64,000 bases of DNA from Halorubrum aquaticum (GCF_900113615.1 NZ_FOPZ01000012.1:33589-97588); one strand, 5' to 3'. Numbered from the stretch's first letter, positions 37,199 through 45,325 are shown. A program made the numbers and translations. The notes: generated by a model not told the origin, from the sequence alone.

Positions 37199-37996
37199 AT
37201 GCTCACGTTCATCGGGCTCGGCCTCTACGACGAGCGCTCGATCACCGTCGAGGGGCGCGAGGCGTTGCGGTCGGCCGACCGCGTCTTCGCGGAGTTCTAC
37301 ACCAGCCGGCTCGTCGGCGCGGACGTCGACGATCTCGAGGCGGCTCACGGCGTCGACGTCGAGGTGCGCGACCGCGAGGGAGTCGAACGCGACCCCGAGC
37401 CGATCCTCACGGCCGCCGAGACCGGCGACGCCGCCTTCCTGACCGCCGGCGACACCATGATCTCGACGACGCACGCCGACCTCCGCCTGCGGGCCGAGTC
37501 GCGCGGGATCGACACGCGAGTGATCCACGGCGTCACCGCCCAGTCGGCCGCCTCGAGTCTCACCGGCCTCCAGAACTACCGGTTCGGGAAGGCCGTGACG
37601 CTCCCGTTCCCCTACGCACACGGCGGCGACGACGTGCCGAGCAGCGTACGCGAGACGATCGAGGCGAACCGCGAGCGCGGGCTCCACACCGTCGTCTACC
37701 TCGACATCAAGGTGGGGACCGGCCCGTCGGGTCCCGATCCCGATCACGAGGAGTACATGACCGCCGACTACGCGGCGGGCCTCCTCGCGGACGGCTGGCG
37801 GGACGAGCTCGCGGTCGTCGTCGCCCGCGCCGGCTCGCCCGACCCCGTCGTCGCCGCGGACCGGCTGAGCGCGCTCGCGGAGCGCGAGTTCGGCGACCCG
37901 CTCCACACCCTCGTGATCCCCGGCGACCTCCATCACGTCGAGGCGGAGGCGCTCGTCGGGCTGGCCGGCGCGCCCGAGTCGATCCTCGAGGAGTGA
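37199..37996 (+). CDS. dphB: Diphthine synthase
   Basis: 265 aa. A tetrapyrrole methylase-fold SAM enzyme: MLTFIGLGLYDERSIT, FLTAGDTMISTTH, VIHGVTAQSAASSLTGLQNY, FGKAVTLPFPY. It methylates the modified His of aEF2 in diphthamide synthesis. The start at 37199 was chosen because CTTTTAGG (37168-37175) is 27 nt upstream; the 58-codon upstream frame extension is low-complexity and rejected. Confidence 0.95.
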   Translation: MLTFIGLGLYDERSITVEGREALRSADRVFAEFYTSRLVGADVDDLEAAHGVDVEVRDREGVERDPEPILTAAETGDAAFLTAGDTMISTTHADLRLRAESRGIDTRVIHGVTAQSAASSLTGLQNYRFGKAVTLPFPYAHGGDDVPSSVRETIEANRERGLHTVVYLDIKVGTGPSGPDPDHEEYMTADYAAGLLADGWRDELAVVVARAGSPDPVVAADRLSALAEREFGDPLHTLVIPGDLHHVEAEALVGLAGAPESILEE

Positions 37997-38046
37997 GCCG
38001 GAGGGCCCGAGCCTCCGAGAAGCGGCCCGCGAGACGGGATGACCCT

Positions 38047-38063
38047 CACGATTGATTATCGTG
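38047..38063 (+). promoter_or_regulatory. Inverted repeat overlapping the TATA region of the first CBS gene
   Basis: CACGAT-TGATT-ATCGTG is a perfect 6-bp-arm inverted repeat centred 28 nt before the ATG at 38083. It coincides with the only TATA-like sequence (GATTATC). A repressor bound here would block TBP. Confidence 0.5.
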
Positions 38064-38082
38064 GCCCCCGTCGCCGACGCAC

Positions 38083-38466
38083 ATGGGAGACGTACCCGTC
38101 GGTCGGCTCATGTCGACGGACCTCGTGACGGTCGCCGCCGACGCCACCGCGGCGGAGGCGGCCGAACGGATGGGAGAGACGGGCGTGAACTCGATCCTCG
38201 TCGTCGACGAGTCCGGTCGCCTCGAGGGGCTGCTCACCGGGTGGGACTTCGTGCGTCTCGTCCGCGAGAACGACCCGCACGACGAGACCCTCGTCCGCGA
38301 GTGTATGACCACCGCGGTCGTCACCGCCTCGCGGGACGACTCGGTCGACGCGCTCGCCGACCTCGCCGACGGCGAGTACAGTCACCTCCCGGTGACCGAC
38401 GACGACGGGGTCGTCGTCGGGATGCTGTCGACGACCGATCTCACGGAATACCTCGCCGGACGCTAG
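38083..38466 (+). CDS. CBS domain-pair protein (first of two)
   Basis: 127 aa made only of two CBS motifs (Bateman module): VGRLMSTDLVTVAADATAAEAAERM with GLLTGWDFV, then VRECMTTAVVTASRDDSVDAL with GMLSTTDLTEYL. Such modules bind adenosine nucleotides or SAM and usually regulate a partner. No partner domain is fused here. The neighbour at 38538 is a paralogue in the same orientation, 71 bp away. The promoter carries an inverted repeat over the TATA position. Confidence 0.88.
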   Translation: MGDVPVGRLMSTDLVTVAADATAAEAAERMGETGVNSILVVDESGRLEGLLTGWDFVRLVRENDPHDETLVRECMTTAVVTASRDDSVDALADLADGEYSHLPVTDDDGVVVGMLSTTDLTEYLAGR

Positions 38467-38537
38467 CCGCTTTCCGGGAGGCGGACGTCCGTTGCGCCAT
38501 CCGGAAGACCCAACACGCCCGCCTGCCGAGGTGTGGT

Positions 38538-38912
38538 ATGGACTTACACGATCGCACCCGGGTCAGCGAGGTCATGTCGACGCCGCTCGAGACCATCGGC
38601 GGCGACGAGCCCATCCGCGAGGCCGCCCGTCGCATGAGCGAACGCGACATCAGCGCGCTCGTCGTCACCGCCGGCAGCGGCTGTATCGTCACCCAGAGCG
38701 ACATCATCGCCGCCGTGGCCGAGGGGAGGGACACGGAGGAGACGCTGGTCTCGGACGTGATGACCGAGGACGTCGAGACCGTGACGCCGGACCTGTTGAT
38801 GGAGGAGGTCGCGGCCATGATGACGATGTACGGCGTGAAACACCTCCCGGTGGTCGACGACGACTACGTCGGGATGATCTCCTCGACCGACGTGACCGCC
38901 CAGCTGTCGTAG
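38538..38912 (+). CDS. CBS domain-pair protein (second of two)
   Basis: 124 aa, two CBS motifs: VSEVMSTPLETIGGDEPIREAARRM with CIVTQSDIIAAV, then VSDVMTEDVETVTPDLLMEEVAAMM with GMISSTDVTAQL. A local duplicate of the preceding gene in layout but with divergent sequence. Probably a nucleotide-sensing regulatory protein; partner unknown. No convincing TATA lies in the 71-bp gap, so it may be read through from the first CBS gene. Confidence 0.87.
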   Translation: MDLHDRTRVSEVMSTPLETIGGDEPIREAARRMSERDISALVVTAGSGCIVTQSDIIAAVAEGRDTEETLVSDVMTEDVETVTPDLLMEEVAAMMTMYGVKHLPVVDDDYVGMISSTDVTAQLS

Positions 38913-38957
38913 CGGCGTCGGTGAACCGGTCGTGGGTCGAACGACCGGCGTCGACGC

Positions 38958-39722
38958 TCACTCGTAGACTGCCACGTCGTCGAACCGACCCTCGTAGGCG
39001 ACGTTGGACGGGAGCGTCGGCTCCTCGCCGGAGAGGAAGAGCCGATCGGCCTTCGCCCAGGTGTTCTCGTAGGCGAGGTGGCCGAACTCGACGAGCCCGC
39101 GGAGCCGATGGCCGAGGCCGCCGCGGTGGACGACCGTCCGCGGGCGTCCCTCGCGGAACGCCTCGACGATCGCCTCGGCGTCGGGGAGGTCGCCCTCGAA
39201 GGCGGTCCACGCCTCGCCGACCGTCGGCCGGAGGTGCGCGTAGGAGGAGCCGAACCCGCGGAGGTCGAGGTCGTCCGCGATGTCCCGTGCGCGGCCGTTC
39301 TGGTTGGAGAGCAGCTTCGTGTTGTACGTCTCGATGGCGTCGACGCGGGAGTCGTGGGCCGCGAGCTCGGGTCGGGTGAGCGAGATGGTCGCGAACGACG
39401 GGTGCGGGACGAGCACCGCGGCGTCCTGTCGTTCGAACTCCGCCATCGCTCCCTCGAAGGTGACGTAGTCGGGGACGGGATCGGAGAGCCCGATCGCGAG
39501 GAGGTGCCGGCGGTTCCCCCAGTTCCCGGTGAACACCTCGCGGCCGGGGATCACCGTCAGCTCGTCGTCGGAGAACCGGGCCGCGCGCTCGCGGATCGTC
39601 GGCAGCCGGGTGAAGTGTGGCGCGTATACGATCGCGTCGATCCCGCGCTCCTTCGCGCGGGCGACGACGCGGTCGTCGAGGACCTTGACGTGGGCGTCGA
39701 CGCGCGTTCGGGATCGGCTCAC
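38958..39722 (-). CDS. PHP-domain protein with altered first metal motif
   Basis: 254 aa. The PHP fold is seen in VDAHVKVLDD, IVYAPHFTRLP, IPGREVFTGNWG (Glu), VLVPHPSF and the C-terminal GSSYAHLRPTVGEAW. The usual N-terminal HxH reads H11-V-K13, so the second His is replaced by Lys. The other ligands remain, so metal binding may be partial. The function is likely phosphoesterase-like or structural; the substrate is unknown. The GTG start at 39722 is 26 nt from a CCTTTGG element near 39748. It is divergent from the zinc-finger gene. Confidence 0.85.
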   Translation of the reverse strand: MSRSRTRVDAHVKVLDDRVVARAKERGIDAIVYAPHFTRLPTIRERAARFSDDELTVIPGREVFTGNWGNRRHLLAIGLSDPVPDYVTFEGAMAEFERQDAAVLVPHPSFATISLTRPELAAHDSRVDAIETYNTKLLSNQNGRARDIADDLDLRGFGSSYAHLRPTVGEAWTAFEGDLPDAEAIVEAFREGRPRTVVHRGGLGHRLRGLVEFGHLAYENTWAKADRLFLSGEEPTLPSNVAYEGRFDDVAVYE

Positions 39723-39756
39723 GATCGGAGGTACGCGTAGCCGCCCAAAGGCGTAT

Positions 39757-39804
39757 CGTTCGTCGCCGAGTCCGCGGTGCCGCCGTTCGTCGCCGAGTCC
39801 GCGG
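39757..39804 (+). repeat. Two direct copies of a 21-bp sequence, 27 bp apart
   Basis: CGTTCGTCGCCGAGTCCGCG (plus one G) occurs at 39757-39777 and again at 39784-39804. It lies in the 152-bp gap between the divergent PHP and zinc-finger genes, overlapping the upstream region of both promoters. Confidence 0.75.
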
Positions 39805-39874
39805 CGGCATCGGCCGTCGACGACTCGGCGGCGTCGGGGGAAACCGTTAATCCCCTCGGCGGGAACCGTGGGAC

Positions 39875-40171
39875 ATGGTTCCCTGGGCGTGCGGCATCGA
39901 CGGGTGTGACGCCGTCTTCGAGGACGTGGAGTCGACCGTCCTCCACCAGACGCGAGAACACCAGCGTCACGAGTGTAAAGTGTGTGGCACGATCGTCCCG
40001 GACGGCTACTTCGCGATCCGGCACGCGTTCGACGAGCACACCCGCGCGGAGTACGTCCGCGCGTACGACGCCGACTCCGCGGCGGTCCGCCGCCGCGAGC
40101 AGGTGAAACGCGAGATCGAGACCGAAGCGGACCTCCAGACCGTCGTGGAGCGACTCGACGGGTCGCCGTAG
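39875..40171 (+). CDS. Small zinc-finger protein
   Basis: 98 aa. C2H2-like arrangement: CGIDGCDAVF then HQTREH gives C-x4-C...H-x4-H. A second element CKVCGTIVPDGYF...RHAFDEH gives CxxC and H-x5-H. The C-terminal half is a charged helix (ADSAAVRRREQVKREIETEAD). It is probably a nucleic-acid- or protein-binding haloarchaeal finger protein of unknown role. GTTAATCC near 39848 is 27 nt before the ATG, so the message is leaderless. Confidence 0.8.
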   Translation: MVPWACGIDGCDAVFEDVESTVLHQTREHQRHECKVCGTIVPDGYFAIRHAFDEHTRAEYVRAYDADSAAVRRREQVKREIETEADLQTVVERLDGSP

Positions 40172-40195
40172 CCCGCTCGCCTGCCGTCCCCCTCC

Positions 40196-40302
40196 CGCCT
40201 CCGTCCCGGCCTTCTCCGCCTCCGTCCCGGCCTGCTCCCGCCTCCGTCTCGGCCTTCTCCGCCTCCGTCCCGGCCTGCTCCCGCCTCCGTCTCGGCCTTC
40301 TC
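40196..40302 (+). repeat. Pyrimidine-rich minisatellite: five 21-22-bp units, exact 43-bp double copy
   Basis: Units of CGCCTCCGTCYCGGCCTKCT(C) run from 40196. Units 2+3 (40217-40259) and 4+5 (40260-40302) are identical 43-bp copies. The plus strand is almost purely C/T with a few G. The array lies between the zinc-finger stop and the TATA element of get3 near 40366. Confidence 0.9.
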
Positions 40303-40392
40303 CTGCCACTCCTCCCCTGTCCCCGTCCCACCCCCGTTCCGCCCGCGACCCGGACCGACGGGTACACAAGCGCGCCGCCGCCAGTGGCGGGC

Positions 40393-41574
40393 ATGGACGA
40401 CATCGACGTCGAGCCCGTCGACCGCGTCGACGAGGACGCCGGGAGCGACGCGGCCGGCGAGAACGCGGTCGAGGACGGCGAGAACGCCGGGAAGGACGGG
40501 AACGCGCTCGGAGAGGAGGCCGGGAGCGACGGCCTCCCGCGGGGCGTGGACGCGCCGGAGTACGTGCTGTACGGCGGGAAGGGTGGGGTGGGGAAGACGA
40601 CGATGGCGGCCGCGACCGCGCTCTCCTCGGCGGCGGGGGGCGTCCCGACGCTCGTCGTCTCGACGGACCCCGCCCACTCGCTCTCCGACACCGTCGGAGT
40701 CGACGTGCCCGCGGAGCCGGCGGTGATCCACGAGGACCTGCCGCTTTACGCCGCCGAGATCGACCCCGACGCCGCGATGGAGGAGGGGATGTTCGGCGCG
40801 GACGGCGACCCGCTCGGCGGGCTGGGCGAGATGGGCGAAGCGATGGGCGGCATGCCGGGAATGGGCGGGATGGCCGACGACGCCGCCGAAGGCATGGACG
40901 ACGCGCCCGGCTCGCTGCTCGGCGGGACGATGCCCGGCGCGGACGAGGCCGCGGCGATGCGCCAGCTGCTCGAGTACCTCGACGACCCGCGGTTCGACCG
41001 GGTGGTCGTCGACACCGCGCCCACCGGCCACACCCTCCGACTCCTCCAGCTGCCCGAGATCATGGACTCGATGATCGGCCGCGTGATGACGCTCCGACAG
41101 CGGTTCTCCGGGATGATGGACGGGATCAAGGGGATGTTCGGCGGCGGCGAGGACGACCCGGACCCGAGCGCCGACCTCGAGGAGTTGCGCACGCGGATCG
41201 AACGCCTCAGGAACGTGTTACGCGACCCCGACCGGACCGACTTCCGCGTCGTGACCATCCCCGAGGAGATGAGCGTCGTCGAGTCCGAGCGGCTCGTCGC
41301 CCGGCTCGACGAGTTCGAGATACCGGTGAACACGCTGGTCGTCAACCGCGTGATGGAGCGCGTGAGCGACGTGGCCGACGTCGATCCCGAGTGGATCGTC
41401 GAGCCGGACCCCGAGCACTGCGAGTTCTGTGCGCGCCGGTGGGAGGTCCAGCAGGCGGCGCTCCGGGACGCGACCGACCTCTTCCGCGGACGCGACGTGA
41501 AGCGGGTCCCGCTGTTGGCGAAGGAGGTCCGCGGCGAGGCCGCGTTGCGCGTCGTCGCGGCCTGTCTCGACTGA
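40393..41574 (+). CDS. get3: Get3/ArsA-family ATPase, Get3-like
   Basis: 393 aa. Deviant Walker A GGKGGVGKTT lies near residue 66, switch regions are in STDPAHSLSD and VVDTAPTGHTLR, and a Cys pair CEFC sits at 343-346. The CxxC, which bridges the dimer by zinc, and a Met/Gly-rich segment (GEMGEAMGGMPGMGGM, about 137-165) favour a Get3-type tail-anchored-protein targeting factor over an arsenite pump subunit. It has a 50-residue acidic N-terminal extension (Glu/Asp/Gly/Asn). A single NTPase domain is present, so it acts as a dimer. GGGTACACAAG near 40366 supports the ATG at 40393. No arsB or arsR is nearby. Confidence 0.9.
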   Translation: MDDIDVEPVDRVDEDAGSDAAGENAVEDGENAGKDGNALGEEAGSDGLPRGVDAPEYVLYGGKGGVGKTTMAAATALSSAAGGVPTLVVSTDPAHSLSDTVGVDVPAEPAVIHEDLPLYAAEIDPDAAMEEGMFGADGDPLGGLGEMGEAMGGMPGMGGMADDAAEGMDDAPGSLLGGTMPGADEAAAMRQLLEYLDDPRFDRVVVDTAPTGHTLRLLQLPEIMDSMIGRVMTLRQRFSGMMDGIKGMFGGGEDDPDPSADLEELRTRIERLRNVLRDPDRTDFRVVTIPEEMSVVESERLVARLDEFEIPVNTLVVNRVMERVSDVADVDPEWIVEPDPEHCEFCARRWEVQQAALRDATDLFRGRDVKRVPLLAKEVRGEAALRVVAACLD

Positions 41575-41603
41575 CGGAGCGGAAGGCCCCGTCGACCTCA
41601 CCC

Positions 41604-42248
41604 TCACTTCCCGGAGCCGTCCGACCGCGCGAGGAGGCCCTCACGGACGCGCTCCGCGACGCCGGTGAGGTGCGCCTGTCCGAAGACGCCAACGACGAGC
41701 GCCCCGATGGAGTTGTACATCACGTCGAGGACGGTGTCGTCGAGGCCGTGCTGGGCCAGCGGCATGGTGAGACCGGTCCTGACAGCGATGATGTCGAGCG
41801 CGAACTCGAACAGCTCCCAGACGACGCCGAACGCGAGGACGACGATGACGATGAAGGCGAACGCGAACCGGCCCGGGATCCGGATCCGGTCGCTGTGGAG
41901 GTCGACGGCGCGCAGCGTAGTGTAGCCCACGCCGGCGACGAGCGACGCCGAAAGCGAGTGCGTGAGGTGGTCCCACCACTCGATCCGCGTGTAAAGGGCG
42001 GCCGATCCCATGGTATGGAAGAAGACGGCGCTCGTGATCCACACGCCGAGCCAGGGGTCGATCGGGACGTCGTAGTTCCGTTCGAGGGCCGCCGGAACGA
42101 ACGTGATGAGTAACGCGATCCCGCCGTTGGAGATCGCCTTCGGCGCGCCCGCGACGATCCCGTAAACGAGGATACCGGCGAGGATCGCCTGCATCGTCCG
42201 AGTGAGCCGTTTCTGGTTCCGGACCGACGGGCGGGGCAGAAGCGTCAT
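41604..42248 (-). CDS. Polytopic membrane protein (DUF2238/YjdF-like)
   Basis: 214 aa, about six hydrophobic segments. Conserved-looking motifs are WWDHLTHSLSASLVAG (Asp-x-x-His in the membrane), AFGVVWELFEF, and a C-terminal DTVLDVMYNSIGAL. These resemble YjdF/DUF2238 membrane proteins of unknown function; the resemblance is by eye. The start overlaps the stop of the upstream gene by 4 bp (ATGA at 42245-42248), so the two are coupled and probably form a membrane complex or pathway. Confidence 0.75.
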   Translation of the reverse strand: MTLLPRPSVRNQKRLTRTMQAILAGILVYGIVAGAPKAISNGGIALLITFVPAALERNYDVPIDPWLGVWITSAVFFHTMGSAALYTRIEWWDHLTHSLSASLVAGVGYTTLRAVDLHSDRIRIPGRFAFAFIVIVVLAFGVVWELFEFALDIIAVRTGLTMPLAQHGLDDTVLDVMYNSIGALVVGVFGQAHLTGVAERVREGLLARSDGSGK

Positions 42249-42985
42249 CGGCGCACCACCCGCCGGAGCGCACGGCGGAGCCGCAGGCCGCGGCGGCGGA
42301 AGTAGACGTCGAAGAGGACGCCCGCGACGAGCCCGGCAAGCGTCACGTAGAGCCACTCGATCATCAGCGCCTCGTTCGTCGTCAGGTAGGTGGTACCGAG
42401 GACGCGGTCGGCGTTCCATCGGAGGACCGTCCACGCGGCCGCGGTGGCCATCGTCGTCATCACGACGAAGACGATCGCGAACCAGTGGGTCACGCGCAGC
42501 GAGGAGAACATCTGGAGCTCGACGGTGATGACGAGCGCCAGCGCGGCGATGGCGAGGTACGTCGCGAAGATGCCGACCTCGCCGCCGAGAAGCGCGCGGA
42601 CCAGCACGGGCAACAGCGCGAGCACGAGCACCTCCCACGGCGGCACCACCCGCGGGTCCCGTGCGACGATCGCCGGCGCGACCACGACGGCAGTGATGGC
42701 CGTGACGAGAGCCATCGGAAGGAGGTCGAACTCCAGAGCGCTCTCGAGGAAGACGCCGACGAGTACCGCGACCATCGCCCACGCGATCAGCGCGTTCGTT
42801 CGCCCGTTTCGGAACAGTCCCTCCAGCCAGACCTCGATGACTTCCGGATCCGTCAGATCCGATACGGACCGGTCGGTCACGGACCGATCGGACTCGGATC
42901 GATCGGACCCGCCCTCCGGAGCGTCGGTTTCGGAGCCGTCGGATCCCTCGTCCGGGGCGTCCGCATCGGCGCGATCGGTATCCAT
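42245..42985 (-). CDS. Polytopic membrane protein with repetitive charged N-terminus
   Basis: 246 aa, not recognised. The first 45 residues are low complexity (Asp/Ser/Gly/Arg), with short repeats such as SDRSESDRSVTDRSVSD. Then come about six hydrophobic helices, and a strongly basic C-terminus (RRRGLRLRRALRRVVRR) that fits the cytosolic face. It is first in a two-gene operon with the DUF2238-like gene. CGATATTAGTC near 43013 is 27 nt before the ATG. It is divergent from the DUF2103 gene. Confidence 0.74.
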   Translation of the reverse strand: MDTDRADADAPDEGSDGSETDAPEGGSDRSESDRSVTDRSVSDLTDPEVIEVWLEGLFRNGRTNALIAWAMVAVLVGVFLESALEFDLLPMALVTAITAVVVAPAIVARDPRVVPPWEVLVLALLPVLVRALLGGEVGIFATYLAIAALALVITVELQMFSSLRVTHWFAIVFVVMTTMATAAAWTVLRWNADRVLGTTYLTTNEALMIEWLYVTLAGLVAGVLFDVYFRRRGLRLRRALRRVVRR

Positions 42986-43096
42986 ACACTCCCGTCAGTC
43001 CGGCACCGACTAATATCGGTTGCTCCGGAACGGCGGTCGGCGACGGATCCCGGATCGAACGAACGGCCTTTTATCCGGCACGCGCCTCCGGTCGGT

Positions 43097-43897
43097 ATGA
43101 ACTGTCGGCGGTGTGGGACCCCCCTGGAGAAGCCCGGGGACTACTGTCTGACCTGTAACACCGCCAACAGCGACGCGGTCGTCGTCGAGTTCGCCGAGGA
43201 CCGCGCGGAGCTGACGGTGCTGGAGGAGGACGCGGCCGTCGGGCGGACGACGATCACGACCCGCCCGGAGGACGACGAGGAGTTGACCCACGTCCACCTC
43301 CGCAACTTCGCCGGCCGCGTCGCCGACGAGATCCGCCGCAAGCGCCCCGAAACGGTGTACGCCGCCGGCGCGCGCGAACCGCTCCGCGAGGCGCGCGCAC
43401 AACTCCACCACGAGTTCTACCGCGTGCCGGAGGGGGGCGGCGAGCGCGGCGCCGGCGGGGGCGGATCCGGCGACGACGACGACGCGGAGGGCGACGCGGG
43501 CCTCGAGAGCGACGTGGTCCGGTGGGTGCTCGACCGCCGTGGCGACCGCGCGCTGGAGGTCGTCGAGATGCCGCCACGCGAGAAGATCGGCGGGTCCCAC
43601 TCGACGCTCATCGGCGACCGGAAGGGACGGCGGGCGATCCGGACGGTTGCCGAGCACCCGCACGTCAAGAAGGTCGTTCCCGGACCGATCGACGCCGGCG
43701 GCACCGGCTCGCGGACGGGACTGCGCGCGAAGGCGACGCGCGCGGGGACGAACGGGAACGTTCGGCTCCTCCTCCGGGACGGCTCCAGCGTCCAGGAGAA
43801 CCGGATCGTCACGACCGCGATGGACCGCGAGACCGGCGAGCGCGTCCGCGAGGACTTGAACGAGGCGCTGCGCGAGGCCGACCTCCAGGACGAGTAG
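43097..43897 (+). CDS. DUF2103 family metal-binding protein
   Basis: 266 aa. An N-terminal zinc ribbon has CRRCGTPLEKPGDYCLTCNT (two CxxC pairs). A domain follows with the characteristic REKIGGSHSTLIGDRKGRRAI segment and HPHVKKVVPGPI, then a C-terminal basic region (GLRAKATRAGTNGN). This is the archaeal DUF2103 pattern. The zinc ribbon plus basic loops suggest nucleic-acid binding, but no function is established. A Gly/Asp-rich insert lies at about 112-135. CTTTTATCC near 43070 supports a leaderless ATG. Confidence 0.83.
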   Translation: MNCRRCGTPLEKPGDYCLTCNTANSDAVVVEFAEDRAELTVLEEDAAVGRTTITTRPEDDEELTHVHLRNFAGRVADEIRRKRPETVYAAGAREPLREARAQLHHEFYRVPEGGGERGAGGGGSGDDDDAEGDAGLESDVVRWVLDRRGDRALEVVEMPPREKIGGSHSTLIGDRKGRRAIRTVAEHPHVKKVVPGPIDAGGTGSRTGLRAKATRAGTNGNVRLLLRDGSSVQENRIVTTAMDRETGERVREDLNEALREADLQDE

Positions 43898-43906
43898 GAC
43901 TCCCCC

Positions 43907-45214
43907 TCAGTCGTCGGCCTCGGGCTCCGGCGCGGGCTCGGCCGCACACCGGTTCGGGCCGAGTTCGAGTTCGATCGCGGCGACCTCGTTCCGCGGCGAC
44001 TCGACCCCGCGGTTGGCCGCGATCACCGACTCGTAGTTCGGCGGCTTCTCCGGCAGCGTCGCCGTGATCTCCTCGACGAACGCCGCCCGGTCCCGTCCGA
44101 GGACCTCGAGCCCCGTCCGTGCGTCTCCCACCGTCGTCGCCACGGGCTCGCCGGGAGTCGCCCCGCCGGTAGTCCCGTCGGCGTCGACGGAGAAGTGGCC
44201 GGGCAACACGACGACGTCGTCGGGCTCCGCGAGCAGGGTGCCGTGGAGCGAGTCGTAGAGCCGCTCCGCGCCGGTTCGTGCGCCGGCGGACTCGCGCTCC
44301 GTCCCTCCGTTCCCGGACTCGTGTCCCGCCTCGCTCTCCCCGCCGGCCGCGAACTGGAGTTCCGTCCGGCCGACGCCCTCGGTGAAGAGGGTGTCGCCGG
44401 TCAGGACGGCGGAGCGCCCGACGAGGTAGCTCGCGCCGTCGTCGGTGTGGCCGGGAGTCGCGAGCGCCTTCAGGTCGACGCCGCCGACGTCGAGGGTCCG
44501 GTTGCGCCCGATCGGCTCGAACTCGTAGGCCACGTCGCGTTCGGCGGCCGCGGCCGGGAGGACGTAGGGGACGCCCAGCTCGTCCGCGAGCGCCCGGCCG
44601 CCGGAGAGGTGGTCGGCGTGGACGTGGGTGTCGAGCACGGCCGCGATGGACGCGTCGTGGTCGGCGGCCGCGGCCCGCCACTCCTCGCCGTGACGGGAGA
44701 CGTCGACCGCGACGGCGACACGGGAGCCGGCGGAATCGGCGACGGTGAGGGAGTCTTCGGCGTCGTGGCCGTCCCCGTATCCGCCGACCACGAGGTATCC
44801 CAGACACCCCTTCGCACGGCGTTGGATCTGGACGACGTCGAGGGGTTCCTCGTCGGCGTCGAGGAGGGGAACCTCGACGCGGTCGTAGACCGACGACCAG
44901 CCGCGCATGCCGTCGTCGACGGCGTACACGTCCTCGTAGCCGGCGGCGGCGAGGTCGTCGGCGAGCGCGTGTGAGGACTTCCCCTTCGCACAGACGGTCA
45001 CGACCGTCTCCCCGGGGCCGATCCCGGTCGCGTCCTCGAACTCGTCGCGGTCGAACGCGTGGAAGGGCTTGTAGACGTAGTTGATCGCGCCGGCGATCCG
45101 CCAGCCCGCGTAGCTCTCCTCGGGTCTGGTGTCGACGAGGGCGAACTCGCGCTCGCCGCGTCGCGCCGCGTCGACCATGTCGCGGAACTCGCTCGCGGAT
45201 ATCGTCTCGGCCAT
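43907..45214 (-). CDS. Rhodanese-metallo-beta-lactamase fusion
   Basis: 435 aa. An N-terminal rhodanese domain (about 1-105) with the catalytic Cys loop VCAKGKSS comes before an MBL-fold domain (about 115-430) with THVHADHLSGG, a later His in ATPGHTDDGAS, Asp in LTGDTLF and His in LPGHFS. This fits an ETHE1/GloB-like metal site, pointing to persulfide dioxygenase-type sulfur chemistry. The domain order is reversed relative to the common MBL-then-rhodanese fusions. A Gly/Glu/Ser low-complexity insert lies near residue 300. CTTTTGTCC near 45241 supports the ATG at 45214. Confidence 0.86.
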   Translation of the reverse strand: MAETISASEFRDMVDAARRGEREFALVDTRPEESYAGWRIAGAINYVYKPFHAFDRDEFEDATGIGPGETVVTVCAKGKSSHALADDLAAAGYEDVYAVDDGMRGWSSVYDRVEVPLLDADEEPLDVVQIQRRAKGCLGYLVVGGYGDGHDAEDSLTVADSAGSRVAVAVDVSRHGEEWRAAAADHDASIAAVLDTHVHADHLSGGRALADELGVPYVLPAAAAERDVAYEFEPIGRNRTLDVGGVDLKALATPGHTDDGASYLVGRSAVLTGDTLFTEGVGRTELQFAAGGESEAGHESGNGGTERESAGARTGAERLYDSLHGTLLAEPDDVVVLPGHFSVDADGTTGGATPGEPVATTVGDARTGLEVLGRDRAAFVEEITATLPEKPPNYESVIAANRGVESPRNEVAAIELELGPNRCAAEPAPEPEADD

Positions 45215-45309
45215 GGAGGAGTATTGATCCGAGCGGACAAAAGCGCTGTTCTCGGGGGAGCGTCGGGAGACCCCGTCATCGGGAGAATCGACGGATACCC
45301 GGTCACGGA

Positions 45310-45325
45310 CGGTGGCGCGCCACCG
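45310..45325. promoter_or_regulatory. 16-bp perfect palindrome between divergent genes
   Basis: CGGTGGCGCGCCACCG is a perfect palindrome in the 193-bp gap between the divergent rhodanese-MBL gene and the MinD-like gene. It is about 55 bp upstream of the MinD TATA element (CTTTTAAC, 45377-45385). Confidence 0.5.

Noticed and set aside
40393..41574. Arsenite pump ATPase (ArsA) as the primary call
   Set aside because: Single NTPase domain, CxxC pair, Met-rich loop and no ars neighbours favour Get3.
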